DNA of 64,000 nucleotides from Thraustochytrium sp. TN22 (GCA_013306675.1 JABLUY010000151.1:29425-93424); one strand, 5' to 3'; counted from the first letter of the stretch, positions 49,565 to 59,684 are shown. Numbers and translations are program-made. Notes: generated by a model from the sequence alone, not told the origin.

Positions 49565-50659
49565 ATGGCCGCGGCGGCGCCGGCCTGCGAGGGCGCCTCG
49601 CGCGCGGCATGGCGCGCCTTGCGCCTTGCTCGAGACGTGCGACGCGGCCTTGCACGCGCTCCAGGAGGACCTGAAGCTGCACGCCGGCGAGAGCGGGAGC
49701 AAGAGCAAGAGCAGCAGCAAGAGCAGCAGCAGCAGCAGCAACAACAACAACAACAACAACGACTTCAACATGAACAAGACGAGGAGCAGCAGCTGTTCTT
49801 TGACGTGGACTGCAACCTGACGCACGAAGCGCTGCGCGAGGTGGGCGTGGACAAGGTGCTGCGGCTTGCGCGCCAGGCCGGGGTGGCCGACGTGCTCGTG
49901 CCGGGCGTTTCCGTGGCCACGAGCCGCGAGGCGCTCGCGCTCAAGACGCTCGACAGCCCCGTTAACATTGAGGTCGCCGTAGGCATCCACCCGTATGAGG
50001 TGGAGCGTGAGGCCGCGGCGCATGTGGACGGCGGCGTTGCGGACGCCATGGCCCACCTGCGTCGGCTGGCGCCCGAGGCAGCGGCGCTCGGCGAGTGCGG
50101 CCTCGATTACTCGGAGGGCTTCCCGGACCGCGCCGTGCAGCTCGAGTGGTTCGAGCCGCAGGTGGCGCTGGCCTGCGAGCTCGGCAAGCCGCTCTTTCTG
50201 CACGAGCGAGCGGCGCACGCCGACTTTCTTGCGGTGCTGGCCAAGCACAAGGAGCACCTGCCGCGCGCGCTCGTGCACTGCTTCACGGGCACGGCCGAGG
50301 AGTTGCGCGCCTACGTGGACCTCGGCTTCTACATTAGCGTGTCGGGGCTCATCTGCCGCGATAAGGCGGGCGAGCCTTTGCGCACGGCGCTGGCCGCGGC
50401 GCGCCCGCCGCTTGACCGCCTCATGATCGAGACGGACGCGCCGTACCTGGGCTTTCCGGGCTGCCAGGCCTCGCTGCTCGAGCAGACGGCCTCGGCCAAG
50501 CAGCGCAAGTCCGTGCTGCGCGCCGTCTCGCCCAACCTGCCGAGTGCCCTGCCGCAAGTCCTCGAGACGCTCGCCTCCACGCTCGGCGCTGACGCCGCGG
50601 TGCTTGCAACCGCCACGCGAGCCAACGCGGTGCGCTTCTTCGCGAACCCTTCAAGTTGA
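49565..50659 (+). CDS. TATDN: TatD-family metal-dependent DNase
   Basis: A 364-residue amidohydrolase-fold nuclease; relatives act in DNA repair and apoptotic DNA breakdown. The ATG is at 49565. Residues about 30-75 are a Glu/Gln-rich insert with a long poly-Gln encoded by CAG/CAA. The catalytic domain starts at FFDVDCNLTHE, where the first metal site reads DVDCNLT, as in E. coli TatD (DIGVNLT) rather than the HxH type. Later ligands: GIHPYE, GECGLDYSEG (Glu near 177), KPLFLHER, LVHCFTGT and IETDAPYLGF. These match TatD from start to end. It is divergent from RPC10 with 205 bp between starts. Confidence 0.93.
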   Translation: MAAAAPACEGASRAAWRALRLARDVRRGLARAPGGPEAARRREREQEQEQQQEQQQQQQQQQQQQRLQHEQDEEQQLFFDVDCNLTHEALREVGVDKVLRLARQAGVADVLVPGVSVATSREALALKTLDSPVNIEVAVGIHPYEVEREAAAHVDGGVADAMAHLRRLAPEAAALGECGLDYSEGFPDRAVQLEWFEPQVALACELGKPLFLHERAAHADFLAVLAKHKEHLPRALVHCFTGTAEELRAYVDLGFYISVSGLICRDKAGEPLRTALAAARPPLDRLMIETDAPYLGFPGCQASLLEQTASAKQRKSVLRAVSPNLPSALPQVLETLASTLGADAAVLATATRANAVRFFANPSS

Positions 50660-50669
50660 CGAGGTAACG

Positions 50670-50717
50670 GTGACATTGGCGTAGCGCGACATTGGCGTAG
50701 CGTGACATTGGCGTAGC
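50670..50717. repeat. 16-bp tandem repeat just after TatD
   Basis: Three units of gtgacattggcgtagc (the middle one starts gcgac) begin 11 bp after the TatD stop, so they lie in the 3' UTR. Confidence 0.92.
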
Positions 50718-53032
50718 TGCCTTGACGAACATCATGAACATGAAAGGTTGATATCGGTGCGCTGCCACGACGACGGCATCAGGCTGGTTGACTGCAGGAA
50801 CAGCTCGCCGTCGCAAGCTGCGGCACACGCAGACAACAATCGCTGCGCCGCGCTTTGGCGTGGCGCGAGCGCTGGCCAGCCAACTTGGATGGACGATGCA
50901 AACTCGGCAGCCGCTGAGGTGGTTGCCGTCGCCGAGGCCGTCGCCGAGGCGGAAGCCGAGGCTGACACTGGCAGCGTTGCTCTTTGCCGGCTGGCTGCCA
51001 TCATGCGTCACTTTTGGCGCCGTGTACTCGTGCAACCGATGAGTGGAGCCTCCTTTGTTTTGCGCTTGCCATTCGCAGTGGTGGACTTTGGTGGAGGAGT
51101 TGATCCGACCGCACCGCACCGCACCGCACCGCACCGCACCGCACAGCTGGCCTTGCGGTGGCTTGCTTCGTGCCAGTTTAGGGGTGACATGGCGCCAGCC
51201 TGCCGCGACCGGAAGACCCGGACCGGCGCCGAGGCCGGGGGCGCCCCGGAGGCTGGGCTGCCTGGCTGCCCACCAAGGTCACATGGTGGCCAGCGTGGCC
51301 GCCTGGGCCGCCAGCCGCCCAGCGTGGCCGTCTGGGCCGCCAGCCGGCCGGCGCGCCGCGGGCTTGCTTTGCTTTGCACGCGTGGCGCGGCTCCAAGGCT
51401 CCAAGCCAGGGTCATTCTCGGGAGCTGGTACGGAGGTGTTGCACTGGCGCGACCTGGCCGGTGCAGCGCCACGGCTCATGCGCGCGCGCGCAAACACATG
51501 ATCTCTCTCGCCAGCGTGAAAAGCGGTCCTCTTGGCACACAGCGCGGGAAGACCGCCGCACGCCCGCGGCGCGCGGCGCTTACCAGGACGAGCTCCTGCC
51601 TCCCGCAGACGCCACGCAGCCAGCCGCGCACGCAGCGCAGCGGAGTCAGGCGAGGCGCGGGCGGTCATGGCTGCCAGCTGCGTCTCCAAGTTGTGATTGC
51701 GAGCTTGCGATCGAGACTCTCGCGCAGGCAGTAAACTAGGCTTCAACTTGACGGTGATCTTGAAGAGGACGCGCCCCCGGTGCGCGCCCACCAGCCATGA
51801 CCAGCACGGCATGTGCGGTGTACTGCGGGGGGCCCGTGCCCCGGCCGCGCGAGATTGACAGTGATGATGACCGCGATGAAAGGCGCCCGGCCGTTCATTG
51901 CGCCGCCGCAGCCGAAGCGCGCGCAGCCACGCGCCTCGGGCTTCGCGCTTCGCTCTTCGCGCTTGGCGCTTGGCGCTTCGCGCTTGGCCTCGCGCGTCCT
52001 AGCATGGCCGGCGACCCGGCGGCGCGAGCGTGGCGCCACGTGCCCGGGCATGGTACTTCCCTCGGTCCTCGCCGCTTGGGAAGACACGAGCTTTGGCTGC
52101 CAGCGCGGGAGCGGAGGAGGCGAGGCAAGCGCTGGCGAGCTGGCACGGACCCGTCCGTGCCAGGGGCGCCTCGAAGTCGGCGCCCTCGGCTTGCGTGCCT
52201 GGCCTGTGTGCCTGGCAGCTGCCACCGCTCGCCCGCGTCCGTCGCATGCGATGCGTGCCAGCCAGCCAGCGGCCACGCAACGGTGCCGGGCGTCGACTGG
52301 CCTCGGCTTCCGATTGAATGCTTGGCTTCTGCCATAGCCCGCTCGCCGTGGGCGGCCTCCGGTGGGAAAGGTCGCGCGGCTAGCTAGCAAAGTTAGCTAG
52401 CTTCCTCGAGGAGAGCCAGGGTTGCGCGGCCCGCCAGCCAGCCAGGCCTGGGAGCGTGCGTCCGTGAGCGTCCGTGGCTAGCTGGCCACGCGCGCATTCG
52501 CGCCGTTGCCCGGCTGTGCCAGCGGGCGCACGCCCGTCGCCCATGGCGACAGCGAGGCGTGCGCAAACGGGGCTTGCGCCCGGTTCGCTCGCCACCTGCG
52601 GCACTGCAGCCGCCAGCCAGCCAGAGGCGCAGGCGGGCGGGAACTGTCCCGCGAAGCGAGGCCGGCCGACGCCACGCCGACGCCGACGCCGACGCCAGTG
52701 CCAGGGGAGAGGCGAAGCGAGGCGAGAAGCGAGAAGCGAGAAGCGAGGCGAGAAGCGAAGCGAGGCGAGCGCATCCACTGTTTTGGGCAGACCTGGCACT
52801 CGGCGCCGCACGGCTGGCATCTTTGCCACCGACACCTAAGTCGCAGCGGCACGCCTGCTCAGCTGGGCAACCCTCGCTCGGGCCGCGAGCCGCGAGCGAC
52901 AAACCCAAAACTGCGGAGCGAGGCCGAGCGAGCGAACACTGCAAGGCTTGCCAGAGCCAGCCGTGCTCCGCTCCGCTTCGCCCTTGCAGCGCTACGCTCT
53001 CGGCAGGACCGGGCCCTTCCCTTGGAAGGCCG
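50718..53032. other. Non-coding spacer, repeat patches
   Basis: Contains an accgc pentamer run (51108-51144), cttcgcgcttggc-like runs (51940-51995), gccgac repeats (52670-52698) and gaggcgagaagc-like runs (52710-52770). Frames on both strands are shadow-like, so I see no gene. Confidence 0.5.
51108..51144. repeat. accgc pentanucleotide array
   Basis: About seven perfect units. Confidence 0.85.
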
Positions 53033-53956
53033 ATGATGCTGGCAACCTCGAGCCGCCTCCTCAGCGAGTGGACCTTTGCAAACAAGCAGGTGATGGCCGA
53101 CCGCAAGCGAAGCTTTGATCACGGCGACGGCCTCGACAGCAACAAGCGGCCCTGCATTCGAGAGGAGGCAGCCACGCAACATATCGCCCCCGATGCAGAC
53201 CAGCTCGACCGCATGCGGGTTATGGTGCAGGTGCTCCTCACCGAGTCACGCAAGCGCCAACTCGAGCACGAGCTCAGTGAGAGGCGCCACGAGCTGCGCG
53301 AGCAGGTCTTCGCTAAGCTCCTTCTCCTTCAGCAGCTGCAGCAGCCACAGCTACCGTCGCACCAGACGCAGCACTTCGGCCTCCCCTATGGGCTGCCTAG
53401 CTCTCTCGTAGGCTTGCCGCCCGCGCCTATCGCCCAGAGTACCAGCAGCACAAGCAACAGCATCGCATCCTCGTCCTCTCCACTGGCCTTGTCATCATCC
53501 CTGATGGCTCCCTATGTGGCCACGTTTTCTGCTGCGAGCAATTCTGGTACCGCGAGCAACTACGATGTCACGAGTCACCAGGTCGCAGCGAGCCACCAGG
53601 TCGCAGCGAGTCACCACGGAGCCGCACCCTATTCCTCGTCCTCGTCCTCGTCCTCGTCCTCATCCTCATCCTCATCGAGCGTCGGTGTGACTCCGAGCAG
53701 GGAGAAACCGGCACCGCGCCGCTCCACGTACCGCGGCGTAATTTACGACCGCAATGCCGACGCCTGGCGCGCCAAGCTCAGCGTCAAGGGCAAGCTCGTC
53801 CACGTCGGGCTCTTTGAGGACGAACGCGAGGCGGCGCTCGCCTGGGACCAAAAGGCGCTCGAGGTGCGCGGTCTCAATACACGCCTCAACTTTCCAGAGC
53901 TCATTCACATGCCCATGGAGCTCAAGTCGCGCCGCGTGCGCAAGACTCAGCCATGA
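53033..53956 (+). CDS. AP2-domain DNA-binding protein
   Basis: A 307-residue probable transcription factor. The first ATGs are at 53033 and 53036; the frame opens further upstream but without ATG. Residues about 55-110 are charged and probably coiled (ESRKRQLEHELSERRHELRE), followed by Gln/Ser-rich sequence with SHQVAASHQVAASHH repeats and a run of about 16 Ser (53635-53680). A single AP2 domain lies at about 230-290: STYRGVIYDRNADAWRAKLS, then LVHVGLFEDEREAALAWDQK and RGLNTRLNFPE. It keeps the YRG element, the WRAKL strand and the EAALAWD helix that define the fold. The domain is at the C-terminus. It is convergent with the glycosyltransferase gene, 280 bp between stops. Target genes are unknown. 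Confidence 0.9.
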   Translation: MMLATSSRLLSEWTFANKQVMADRKRSFDHGDGLDSNKRPCIREEAATQHIAPDADQLDRMRVMVQVLLTESRKRQLEHELSERRHELREQVFAKLLLLQQLQQPQLPSHQTQHFGLPYGLPSSLVGLPPAPIAQSTSSTSNSIASSSSPLALSSSLMAPYVATFSAASNSGTASNYDVTSHQVAASHQVAASHHGAAPYSSSSSSSSSSSSSSSSVGVTPSREKPAPRRSTYRGVIYDRNADAWRAKLSVKGKLVHVGLFEDEREAALAWDQKALEVRGLNTRLNFPELIHMPMELKSRRVRKTQP

Positions 53957-54236
53957 GGCTGCGCAACTTGCGCAAGAATAAGCTCTGATGCTGCGCTTCG
54001 TGCACGTGAGATTTTGACCCGATGATGCGCCCCGCACGTACATCTGATGTAAATGAGAAGACAAGCACGAAGCTGAACCGAGCTTCGTGGCGGACGCGGC
54101 GCGCTCTGCCCCTCCGACGGGTCACCAATTTTGATCTCCTTTTTTCCTCCCCCATCGATGCGAGACTCGTCGCGCGGTCCTCAAGGGACAACATCCACTT
54201 TTTCCATAATTACAACCTCTTTCACTTCTCTCTTCA

Positions 54237-55898
54237 TCATGGAAACAATAAGCTGCGCAGAATGAGCTGCGCGCTCCGCTCGAGCGCCCCACGCTCGCTG
54301 TCGAGCGCCTGGGCCAGACGAGCGACGGCCTCGTGCACCCGGTCCGAATCAAGGTCGACGAGCGCGGCTCCTATCTTGGTTGCAAACAACTTGGCACCGC
54401 CTGGCCGCTCCAAGTCGAGGCGCGAGACGTGGCGCGCCACGCCGCGGGCCTCGAGGTGACTCGCCCACAGCGGCTGGTCGGTCCATAGCATGACGGGCAC
54501 CACGAGCGAGGCGCACCCGCTCTGCAAGACGCGCGCACTCGTACCGGCACCACCATGGTGCACCACGAAGCGCGCGCGCGGAAAGAGGAGCTCGTGCGGG
54601 ATCTCGCGCAGCCAGAGGCGGCCGTCCACCAACTCCATCTCCGCGGGCGCCTCCGAGTCGATCACCACCACCTTGGCGTCCGTCGGGAGCGCGGCCAGCA
54701 CCGCATCAAAGACACCGAGCCCGCGCGCGGCCCGCGTCATGGAGCCAAAGGTGACGCAAACAACGCTGCGGCCCGCCTCGGGCGGCGCGAACGCCTCCAA
54801 GGCGCGCTCCGCCGCGGCCGGCACGGCCCGTGCCGGACCGTCCGCAAACCAAAAGCCCGTCACCGCGACGTTCGTCGGCCAGTCCCGCGGCCGGGCCACG
54901 AGTGAGGGCGAGAACGCGCAGAGCTTGGGCATGTGCATCAGCTGGCGCAACCGCTTGCCTCCGCCAAGTGGCGCCAGCCCCAGCGTCTCGGTCCGGAAGC
55001 GCTGCTCCGGGTTGCCGCGCTTGAGCCCACCGCCGCGCAGCATGCCGCGCAGCACCGCCAGCCCAAAGCGCGCCCAGTACAAGTACCACCGCGCGAGATT
55101 GACCACGCCGAAGCGCGAGGTCGCAGACCCAGGCGGCGCAAAGGCACGGGTCGACATGTCCGGTGCGAACGCCACGGTCCAGCACGGCACGCCCAGGAAT
55201 TCGGCCAGCGTGAGCCCGAAGCCGGCCGTCACGTTGACCGTCACCAGCAGGTCGGCGCCGCGGCAGGCCGCCAGGAAGCCGGCCGCCACCGCGTCGTACT
55301 GGTCAAGGATGCGACCCTGCGCCGCCGACGCGACCGCCCCCAGGTCGCGCGCATGCCACCAGAGCGGCTCCTCCAGCGCCAGGTCGCGCATGCCGCAGTC
55401 TGCGAACTCCAGCCCGTGGCTCTCCACGAGTTCGCGAAAGCCCGACATGGTGGCCACCACCGCGCGCACGCGGACATGGGCTTGCAGCGCGTGGCCCAAG
55501 GCAATCATGGGCTGCACGTCGCCGCGGCTACCCATGGTGAGCAGCACCACGCGCGCCGGCCCGCCGCCCGCCACGGCGCGCCTCGCCGGCGGCAGGTCCG
55601 CGCAGGCGCTCTCCTCGAAGTCGCCCGTCCCGCCCTCAGGCCCGGACCCTAGCATCGCGAACAGCACGAGCACGAGCGCCTCAAGGGCCACCAAGGGCGT
55701 CCACCCGGCGCGCCACGCCACGGCAGCTGCGCCCACGCGCCACGCGGCCGCGCCCCAGCCCCCGCGCAGCCGCGCCACCTGCACCATGGCGGCCATGCCC
55801 GCCGCCGCCGCCGCCCATGAGCCCTCCAGCGCCAGCTGGGCCGTGGCGCCGGCCACCAGGGCGCCCTCGGCCGCCGCAGCGGCCGCCGCCACGCGCAT
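54237..55898 (-). CDS. UDP-sugar glycosyltransferase, sterol glucosyltransferase type
   Basis: A 553-residue GT28/GT1-type enzyme. The ATG is at 55898. The N-terminal 95 residues are Ala-rich with hydrophobic stretches (LVALEALVLVLFAMLG), possibly membrane-associated. The GT28 N-terminal motif VVLLTMGSRGDVQPMIALGH is at about 121-140, as in sterol 3-beta-glucosyltransferases (UGT80/ATG26). The acceptor-side domain includes LLVTVNVTAGFGLTLAEFLG. The nucleotide-sugar site is near the C-terminus: LFPRARFVVHHGGAGTSARV, then VPVMLWTDQPLWASHL. These motifs are complete. The acceptor cannot be read from the sequence; a sterol or similar lipid is inferred from the family. Long plus-strand frames over this gene are shadows. 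Confidence 0.88.
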   Translation of the reverse strand: MRVAAAAAAAEGALVAGATAQLALEGSWAAAAAGMAAMVQVARLRGGWGAAAWRVGAAAVAWRAGWTPLVALEALVLVLFAMLGSGPEGGTGDFEESACADLPPARRAVAGGGPARVVLLTMGSRGDVQPMIALGHALQAHVRVRAVVATMSGFRELVESHGLEFADCGMRDLALEEPLWWHARDLGAVASAAQGRILDQYDAVAAGFLAACRGADLLVTVNVTAGFGLTLAEFLGVPCWTVAFAPDMSTRAFAPPGSATSRFGVVNLARWYLYWARFGLAVLRGMLRGGGLKRGNPEQRFRTETLGLAPLGGGKRLRQLMHMPKLCAFSPSLVARPRDWPTNVAVTGFWFADGPARAVPAAAERALEAFAPPEAGRSVVCVTFGSMTRAARGLGVFDAVLAALPTDAKVVVIDSEAPAEMELVDGRLWLREIPHELLFPRARFVVHHGGAGTSARVLQSGCASLVVPVMLWTDQPLWASHLEARGVARHVSRLDLERPGGAKLFATKIGAALVDLDSDRVHEAVARLAQALDSERGALERSAQLILRSLLFP

Positions 55899-56434
55899 CC
55901 TCGCGGGCGCCCTGGCGCGCCGTCACGGTGCGCCGCCGCGCGGTTCTGGCCAGGCCACGGGCATCGCTACATGGACGAGGACGAGCACAAGGACGCGAGC
56001 AAGGACAAGAACGAGGACAAGAACGAGGGCGAGAGGGCGAGGGCGAGGCTTGCAAGATCTTCACCACTTCACAGTCCATGCCGAGTCGAGCGCCGAGTTC
56101 ATGTCAACGCGCGACGATGGGTTCGATCTTGTGGCTTGAGTCAAGGGCACTGGCCACAAGCAGGCCCGGGATCCGAGTCATCGCCGGGACGTCTGCTGGC
56201 TGCGCCTGGCTGCCAAGTGAGGAACGTGCCGAGGGCCGAGACACGCGAGACACTGACAATGCTCTGCTCTGACTCGTCCCGCCTCATCCCGGGCCACCGT
56301 ATCACTCGCGAATCCTGAATCTCGGAGCTTTTCGCACGACCGACAGCTCCAGCAGCGCAGCGAGCAGAACTCGAAGGCGCTTCTCGCTTCGCCTCGCCCG
56401 GTCGCTTCGCCGCACTGCGAGCTAGCTGGAAGCC
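55899..56434. other. 5' spacer between glycosyltransferase and tandem paralogs
   Basis: About 535 bp between divergent starts. It contains an acgagga/gacaaga purine-rich repeat (about 55974-56045). No gene is recognised. Confidence 0.45.
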
Positions 56435-57199
56435 ATGGACGCCAAGGTGCCGGAAGCGGTCCCGGCGGCGGTGTCCGCAGCGGCGGCGCCGGCGGCGGTG
56501 CCGGCGGTGCCGGTGGCCGTACCGGCGCCGGTGCCGGAGCCCGGGCTGCTGCGCGACGCGGAGTTCGAGGACGAGGCGCCCTCCGACCCGCTGGACTCCT
56601 TGCTGCCCAATGTGCGGCGCGAGACGACGTACAGCTTCGAAGGGACCGGCGCAGTGGCGCTTGCAGATGAGGACGGCCATCGGGTCATGACTGTGGATGA
56701 GGACGAGGTTCGCGATGCGGAGAATAAGGTCGTGCTCCGCGTCCTGGTCCAAGGTAGCACCCACACACCGAGCGACTGCTGCGCTGGCACGCTCGAGAGC
56801 GAGTATCTCTTCAAGACCTTAGACGGCACGACGGTGTTGCGTGTGCACATTGACGAGGAGTATGGTGGCACGGGAAAGAAGAGCTGCTGTGCCTGCTGCT
56901 GCGATCGGGGTCGCGTGATCGTGGCCGCTGACCTGGACAGCGGCGCCAAGCTGCGCATCGCCACGACTGGTGTCTACACGTTAGGCTCTGTCTTCTCGGT
57001 GCGTGTAATGGACGAAGCAGTGGGGGGCGAGGTGGGCTGGGCCTCCTTCAAGACCCATTCCGTGCACCCTGCGCGCCAGCCACGCCTCTCGACCGGCATA
57101 TACCCGCGTTGTGCAAGCCCTGCCGCCGCTCTGCTACAGGTCGTTGCCCTTCAGCTTTTCTACCGTAAGAAGCTGCCCATCCAGTTCCCATCCTCCTGA
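56435..57199 (+). CDS. Family B paralog 1, possible LURP-one/scramblase-like protein
   Basis: A 254-residue protein of unproven function with ATG at 56435. The first 40 residues are Ala/Val/Pro-rich (PAVPVAVPAPVPEP). Residues 60-210 appear to be consecutive beta-strands (ETTYSFEGTGAVALADED, then VLRVLVQGS and VLRVHIDEEYGG). It has a Cys-rich patch KKSCCACCCDRG and a TPSDCCAG motif. The same layout, with DCC in the middle, recurs in family B paralog 2. The arrangement (Pro-rich start, 12-strand-like barrel, hydrophobic end) suggests the Tubby/LURP-one/phospholipid scramblase fold, but I could not confirm this. The C-terminal 45 residues differ from paralogs 2 and 3, which end in a conserved NPKP-TMLCATA segment, so this tail may have arisen by frameshift. 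Confidence 0.6.
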   Translation: MDAKVPEAVPAAVSAAAAPAAVPAVPVAVPAPVPEPGLLRDAEFEDEAPSDPLDSLLPNVRRETTYSFEGTGAVALADEDGHRVMTVDEDEVRDAENKVVLRVLVQGSTHTPSDCCAGTLESEYLFKTLDGTTVLRVHIDEEYGGTGKKSCCACCCDRGRVIVAADLDSGAKLRIATTGVYTLGSVFSVRVMDEAVGGEVGWASFKTHSVHPARQPRLSTGIYPRCASPAAALLQVVALQLFYRKKLPIQFPSS

Positions 57200-57934
57200 T
57201 AGTTAACGTTTCGTGAATGACAACACATGGCTCTAGCCTAATAAGAATCTGCCCTTTCTGCTTGGTTGATGGCCGCCACAGTTGCCCGTCCGCAAGAGAC
57301 GGAGCTTCGCGCGCCGAGCATCCAAGGGGACAGCCGCAGCGCTCCAACAACAGCAGAGGTGACGGCCAACCACTGCAAGAAGTGGTACCCCAAGAAAAGA
57401 ATCACGCGCTGGCCACCTTGCCAAGCTCTGTCAAGCTAGCCTAGCGCTCCTGCCAAGTGGTCCTGCCAAGCGCCCCCGACAAGCTTCGGCGAGCAGAGCT
57501 TGTGCTCGTGACAGCCTGCCAGCGAAGTGTCGCTCGCGCGCCAGGCGCTTCAAGTTCTGCATGCGCCCGGCGTGTAGCCCCGCATTCCGGCGCACGTGTC
57601 CTCGAGCGCGGGATGGCCGCCCGCCCCCTCCGCTGGCCGCAGCGACGGGCAGGCAGACCGCGAACGTGGAGCGGGGGGGCGGCGCGCGCGGCGGCTCGGG
57701 CGGGGCGAGCACGCAGCGCTCGCGCCTCGGCGGAGCCGCGCGGCCCAGCACACGCGCAGGCTCGCGGCGAGACCGGCCGGAGGCGACCGCTGCGGAGGCC
57801 GCGCGGCGCGTGCCGCCTCAAGGAGGAGACGCCGAAGCGCCAGGGCGACGTGAAGGAGTACTCGGAGAGGCAGGCGAGGCCGCGGAGAGCGAGGGGCAGG
57901 CCGAGGCAGAGCTCCGAGCCGCGCGCAGGGCGAG
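57200..57934. other. Spacer between family B paralogs 1 and 2
   Basis: About 735 bp. The upstream frame of paralog 2 is open but shadow-like (Arg/Ala/Gly). No repeat is recognised. Confidence 0.45.
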
Positions 57935-58633
57935 ATGAGCGAGACGCCCGTCGCCGTGGCGGTGGTGGTGACGCAGGACATGCAGCGCGACAGCTACGTG
58001 CCCGTGGCCGTGGCGCAGGCCGGCTCGTCGCTGGCGGCGGATGCGACGCCCGACCTGGACAACCTGCTGACGGGCGTGCACAGGGGCCGCATGTATACGC
58101 AGTCCGGCGCGGGGCCGATCGTGTTCACCGACGACGACCAGAACTCGGTGCTCGTGTACAACCCGGAGACGAAGCAGGTCCTGAACGAAGAGATGGAGGC
58201 GGTGCTCACGGTTTCGATCAGCCGCAAAAGCAGTGGGACGGATGATTGTTGCGCCTCAGCAACGATGGATTACATCTACGATTTCGAGAATGCGGAGGGC
58301 TCCAAGGTCTTGACTGTGACCATCACGAGAGAGGAAGGCGGTTGCGACAGCAACGGTCTAGTCAGGACCCTGGGGACCACGAGTGATGGCGTGGAGGTCA
58401 TGCGCGCGGACCAGTGGAACTTTTCGCTTTCTACTGACTCGAACAACGTCTTTCAGCTCTCGCACTGGGGTGTGGAGGCCGCCACGATCACCTTCCGTGG
58501 CAGCACCCCGCGCACGCTTTCCTTCATGAAGGCCGAGATTTCTTCCGAGAATCCCAAGCCCTCCATCACCATGCTCTGCGCGACGGCCTACCTTCTGTAC
58601 TTGCGGCGTGCCTACCAGGGTCACTTTCTGTGA
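57935..58633 (+). CDS. Family B paralog 2, possible LURP-one/scramblase-like protein
   Basis: A 232-residue protein starting at ATG 57935. It aligns over its whole length with paralog 3: LDNLLTGVHRGRMYTQSG against LDNLLMGVHSGSTYTQSG, QVLNEEMEAVLTVSISR against QILNETMTAVLKVAISR, SKVLTVTITREEGGCDS against SVVLTVTIREKHGACDS, and NPKPSITMLCATAYLLYL at the C-terminus. The last segment is hydrophobic and could be a short membrane anchor like that of scramblases. Two adjacent Cys (DDCC) sit in the middle. The family is unrecognised beyond a possible Tubby/LURP-one fold. The 3' flank resembles that of paralog 3 (tgaagaaggtt against tgaagaaagtt), which shows that the duplicated block extended past the stop codon. 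Confidence 0.7.
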   Translation: MSETPVAVAVVVTQDMQRDSYVPVAVAQAGSSLAADATPDLDNLLTGVHRGRMYTQSGAGPIVFTDDDQNSVLVYNPETKQVLNEEMEAVLTVSISRKSSGTDDCCASATMDYIYDFENAEGSKVLTVTITREEGGCDSNGLVRTLGTTSDGVEVMRADQWNFSLSTDSNNVFQLSHWGVEAATITFRGSTPRTLSFMKAEISSENPKPSITMLCATAYLLYLRRAYQGHFL

Positions 58634-58846
58634 AGAAGGTTCAACGCGAGCCCTCGTTGTGTGGGCGCCATGTGCTGCCAGGGGAGGGGGGCCGAGGAAG
58701 GAAGGAAGGTCAGTGTACATCCCGGCGCCGCATACTCTTGCTTTGAAAGATTCATTGCCAGGCGCCGCGAAGAAGGAATAAAGAGAATTGCACATCTAGG
58801 CGACCAGACCTGCTGTCAGGCGCCATTCTTTCTTGCTTGGAGAGAT
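58634..58846. other. Duplicated 3' flank of family B paralog 2
   Basis: By eye this aligns with 60387-60578, the space between paralog 3 and the ABC transporter stop. Both carry a tgaagaa-gtt start, a gcgccat/acgccat box and a ttgcacat word. Confidence 0.6.
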
Positions 58847-58995
58847 TCAGGCGCCACGCCTGTGATGAGCAGCCATCTCGTCAACACGCGTTACTTCGAC
58901 CTCCTCGCCCTCGAGATTCGTTGTGTCGTCCCTCTGGTGCATGTGCTTCAACATCGTCCGCAGCTTGACGAGCAGAACCGAGTTCTCCGTCACTT
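58847..58995 (-). pseudogene. Relic of ABC transporter C-terminus
   Basis: On the minus strand an open stretch ending at a stop codon (58849-58847) reads NLEGEEVEVTRVDEMAAHHR then RGA. This matches the end of the intact ABC transporter at 60579 (GIEDEEVEVKRVGNEEATDS then RRGA). Upstream the relic reads VTENSVLLVKLRTMLKHM, with only VxENS shared with the intact tail (VHENSAPKD). No ATPase sequence remains; the homology fades into the 20-bp tandem array at 58991-59050. So a block of family B gene plus transporter tail was duplicated, and the transporter part was lost. Confidence 0.7.
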
Positions 58996-59050
58996 CGCGC
59001 CATTTTGCGTCACTTCGCGCCATTTTGCGTCAATTCGCGCCATTTTACAA
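58991..59050. repeat. 20-bp tandem array with E2F-like core
   Basis: Three units of cacttcgcgccattttgcgt; the third has one substitution near its start and diverges at its end. Each unit has TTCGCGCC, which fits the E2F/DP consensus TTSSCGC. The array lies between the ABC relic and paralog 3. Confidence 0.9.
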
Positions 59051-59684
59051 TGTCTTGCGCCAGACGCCTCGCCTCCTTCGCACTGCATTGCCTCCAAGTT
59101 TCTCACGATCGCATGCCTCAAGGTCATCCTGGGCCTTGGGCATGGCGGTCAAGAAGCTGGCGCGCTGCAGCGACGAGCGAGTCGTCAACTGACCGTGGCG
59201 GCCTGCCAGTGCTGTGGCCCGGTCACTGCAGTACGCCCTCAACTTCTCGTCCGACCGCCCGCGTTGAGATAACTTGAAGTTAGCGTCCGAGTCGGCACGT
59301 TTGGTCGCACAGCGCAGCTGTTTACGTGCATTAACGCGCCGCGACCTGACGCAGGCCGTGAGCCCCGGGCAGTCCGCTTCTTGCGCGCCGTGCGCGACAA
59401 GGCGGGGCTTGGCGTGGCTCTGGCGTGAACGCTCGCGCGGCGCGGCGTCGCGCGGCCGCCCACGCGTCCGCGCGGAGTCCGGCGCTCGGCTGGCGGCGAG
59501 CGCTACGCAATCGGCGCGTGCAAGCGCTGCTGCACATAGGTGGTAGTACCGGGTACCAGGTACCAGGGTACCGCGGCCAAGGACGCCACGTAGAGCGAGC
59601 TTGCGCTTAGCAGCCTGGGCGTGGGCTAGGCCTGAGCTCAGGCAAAGACGACCCGGACTCGGACCCGGCGCTTGCGCTGCCAAA
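59051..59684. other. Upstream spacer of family B paralog 3
   Basis: About 630 bp. It includes a ggtaccaggtaccagggtacc patch (near 59548-59572) made of overlapping GGTACC palindromes. No gene is recognised. Confidence 0.45.
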
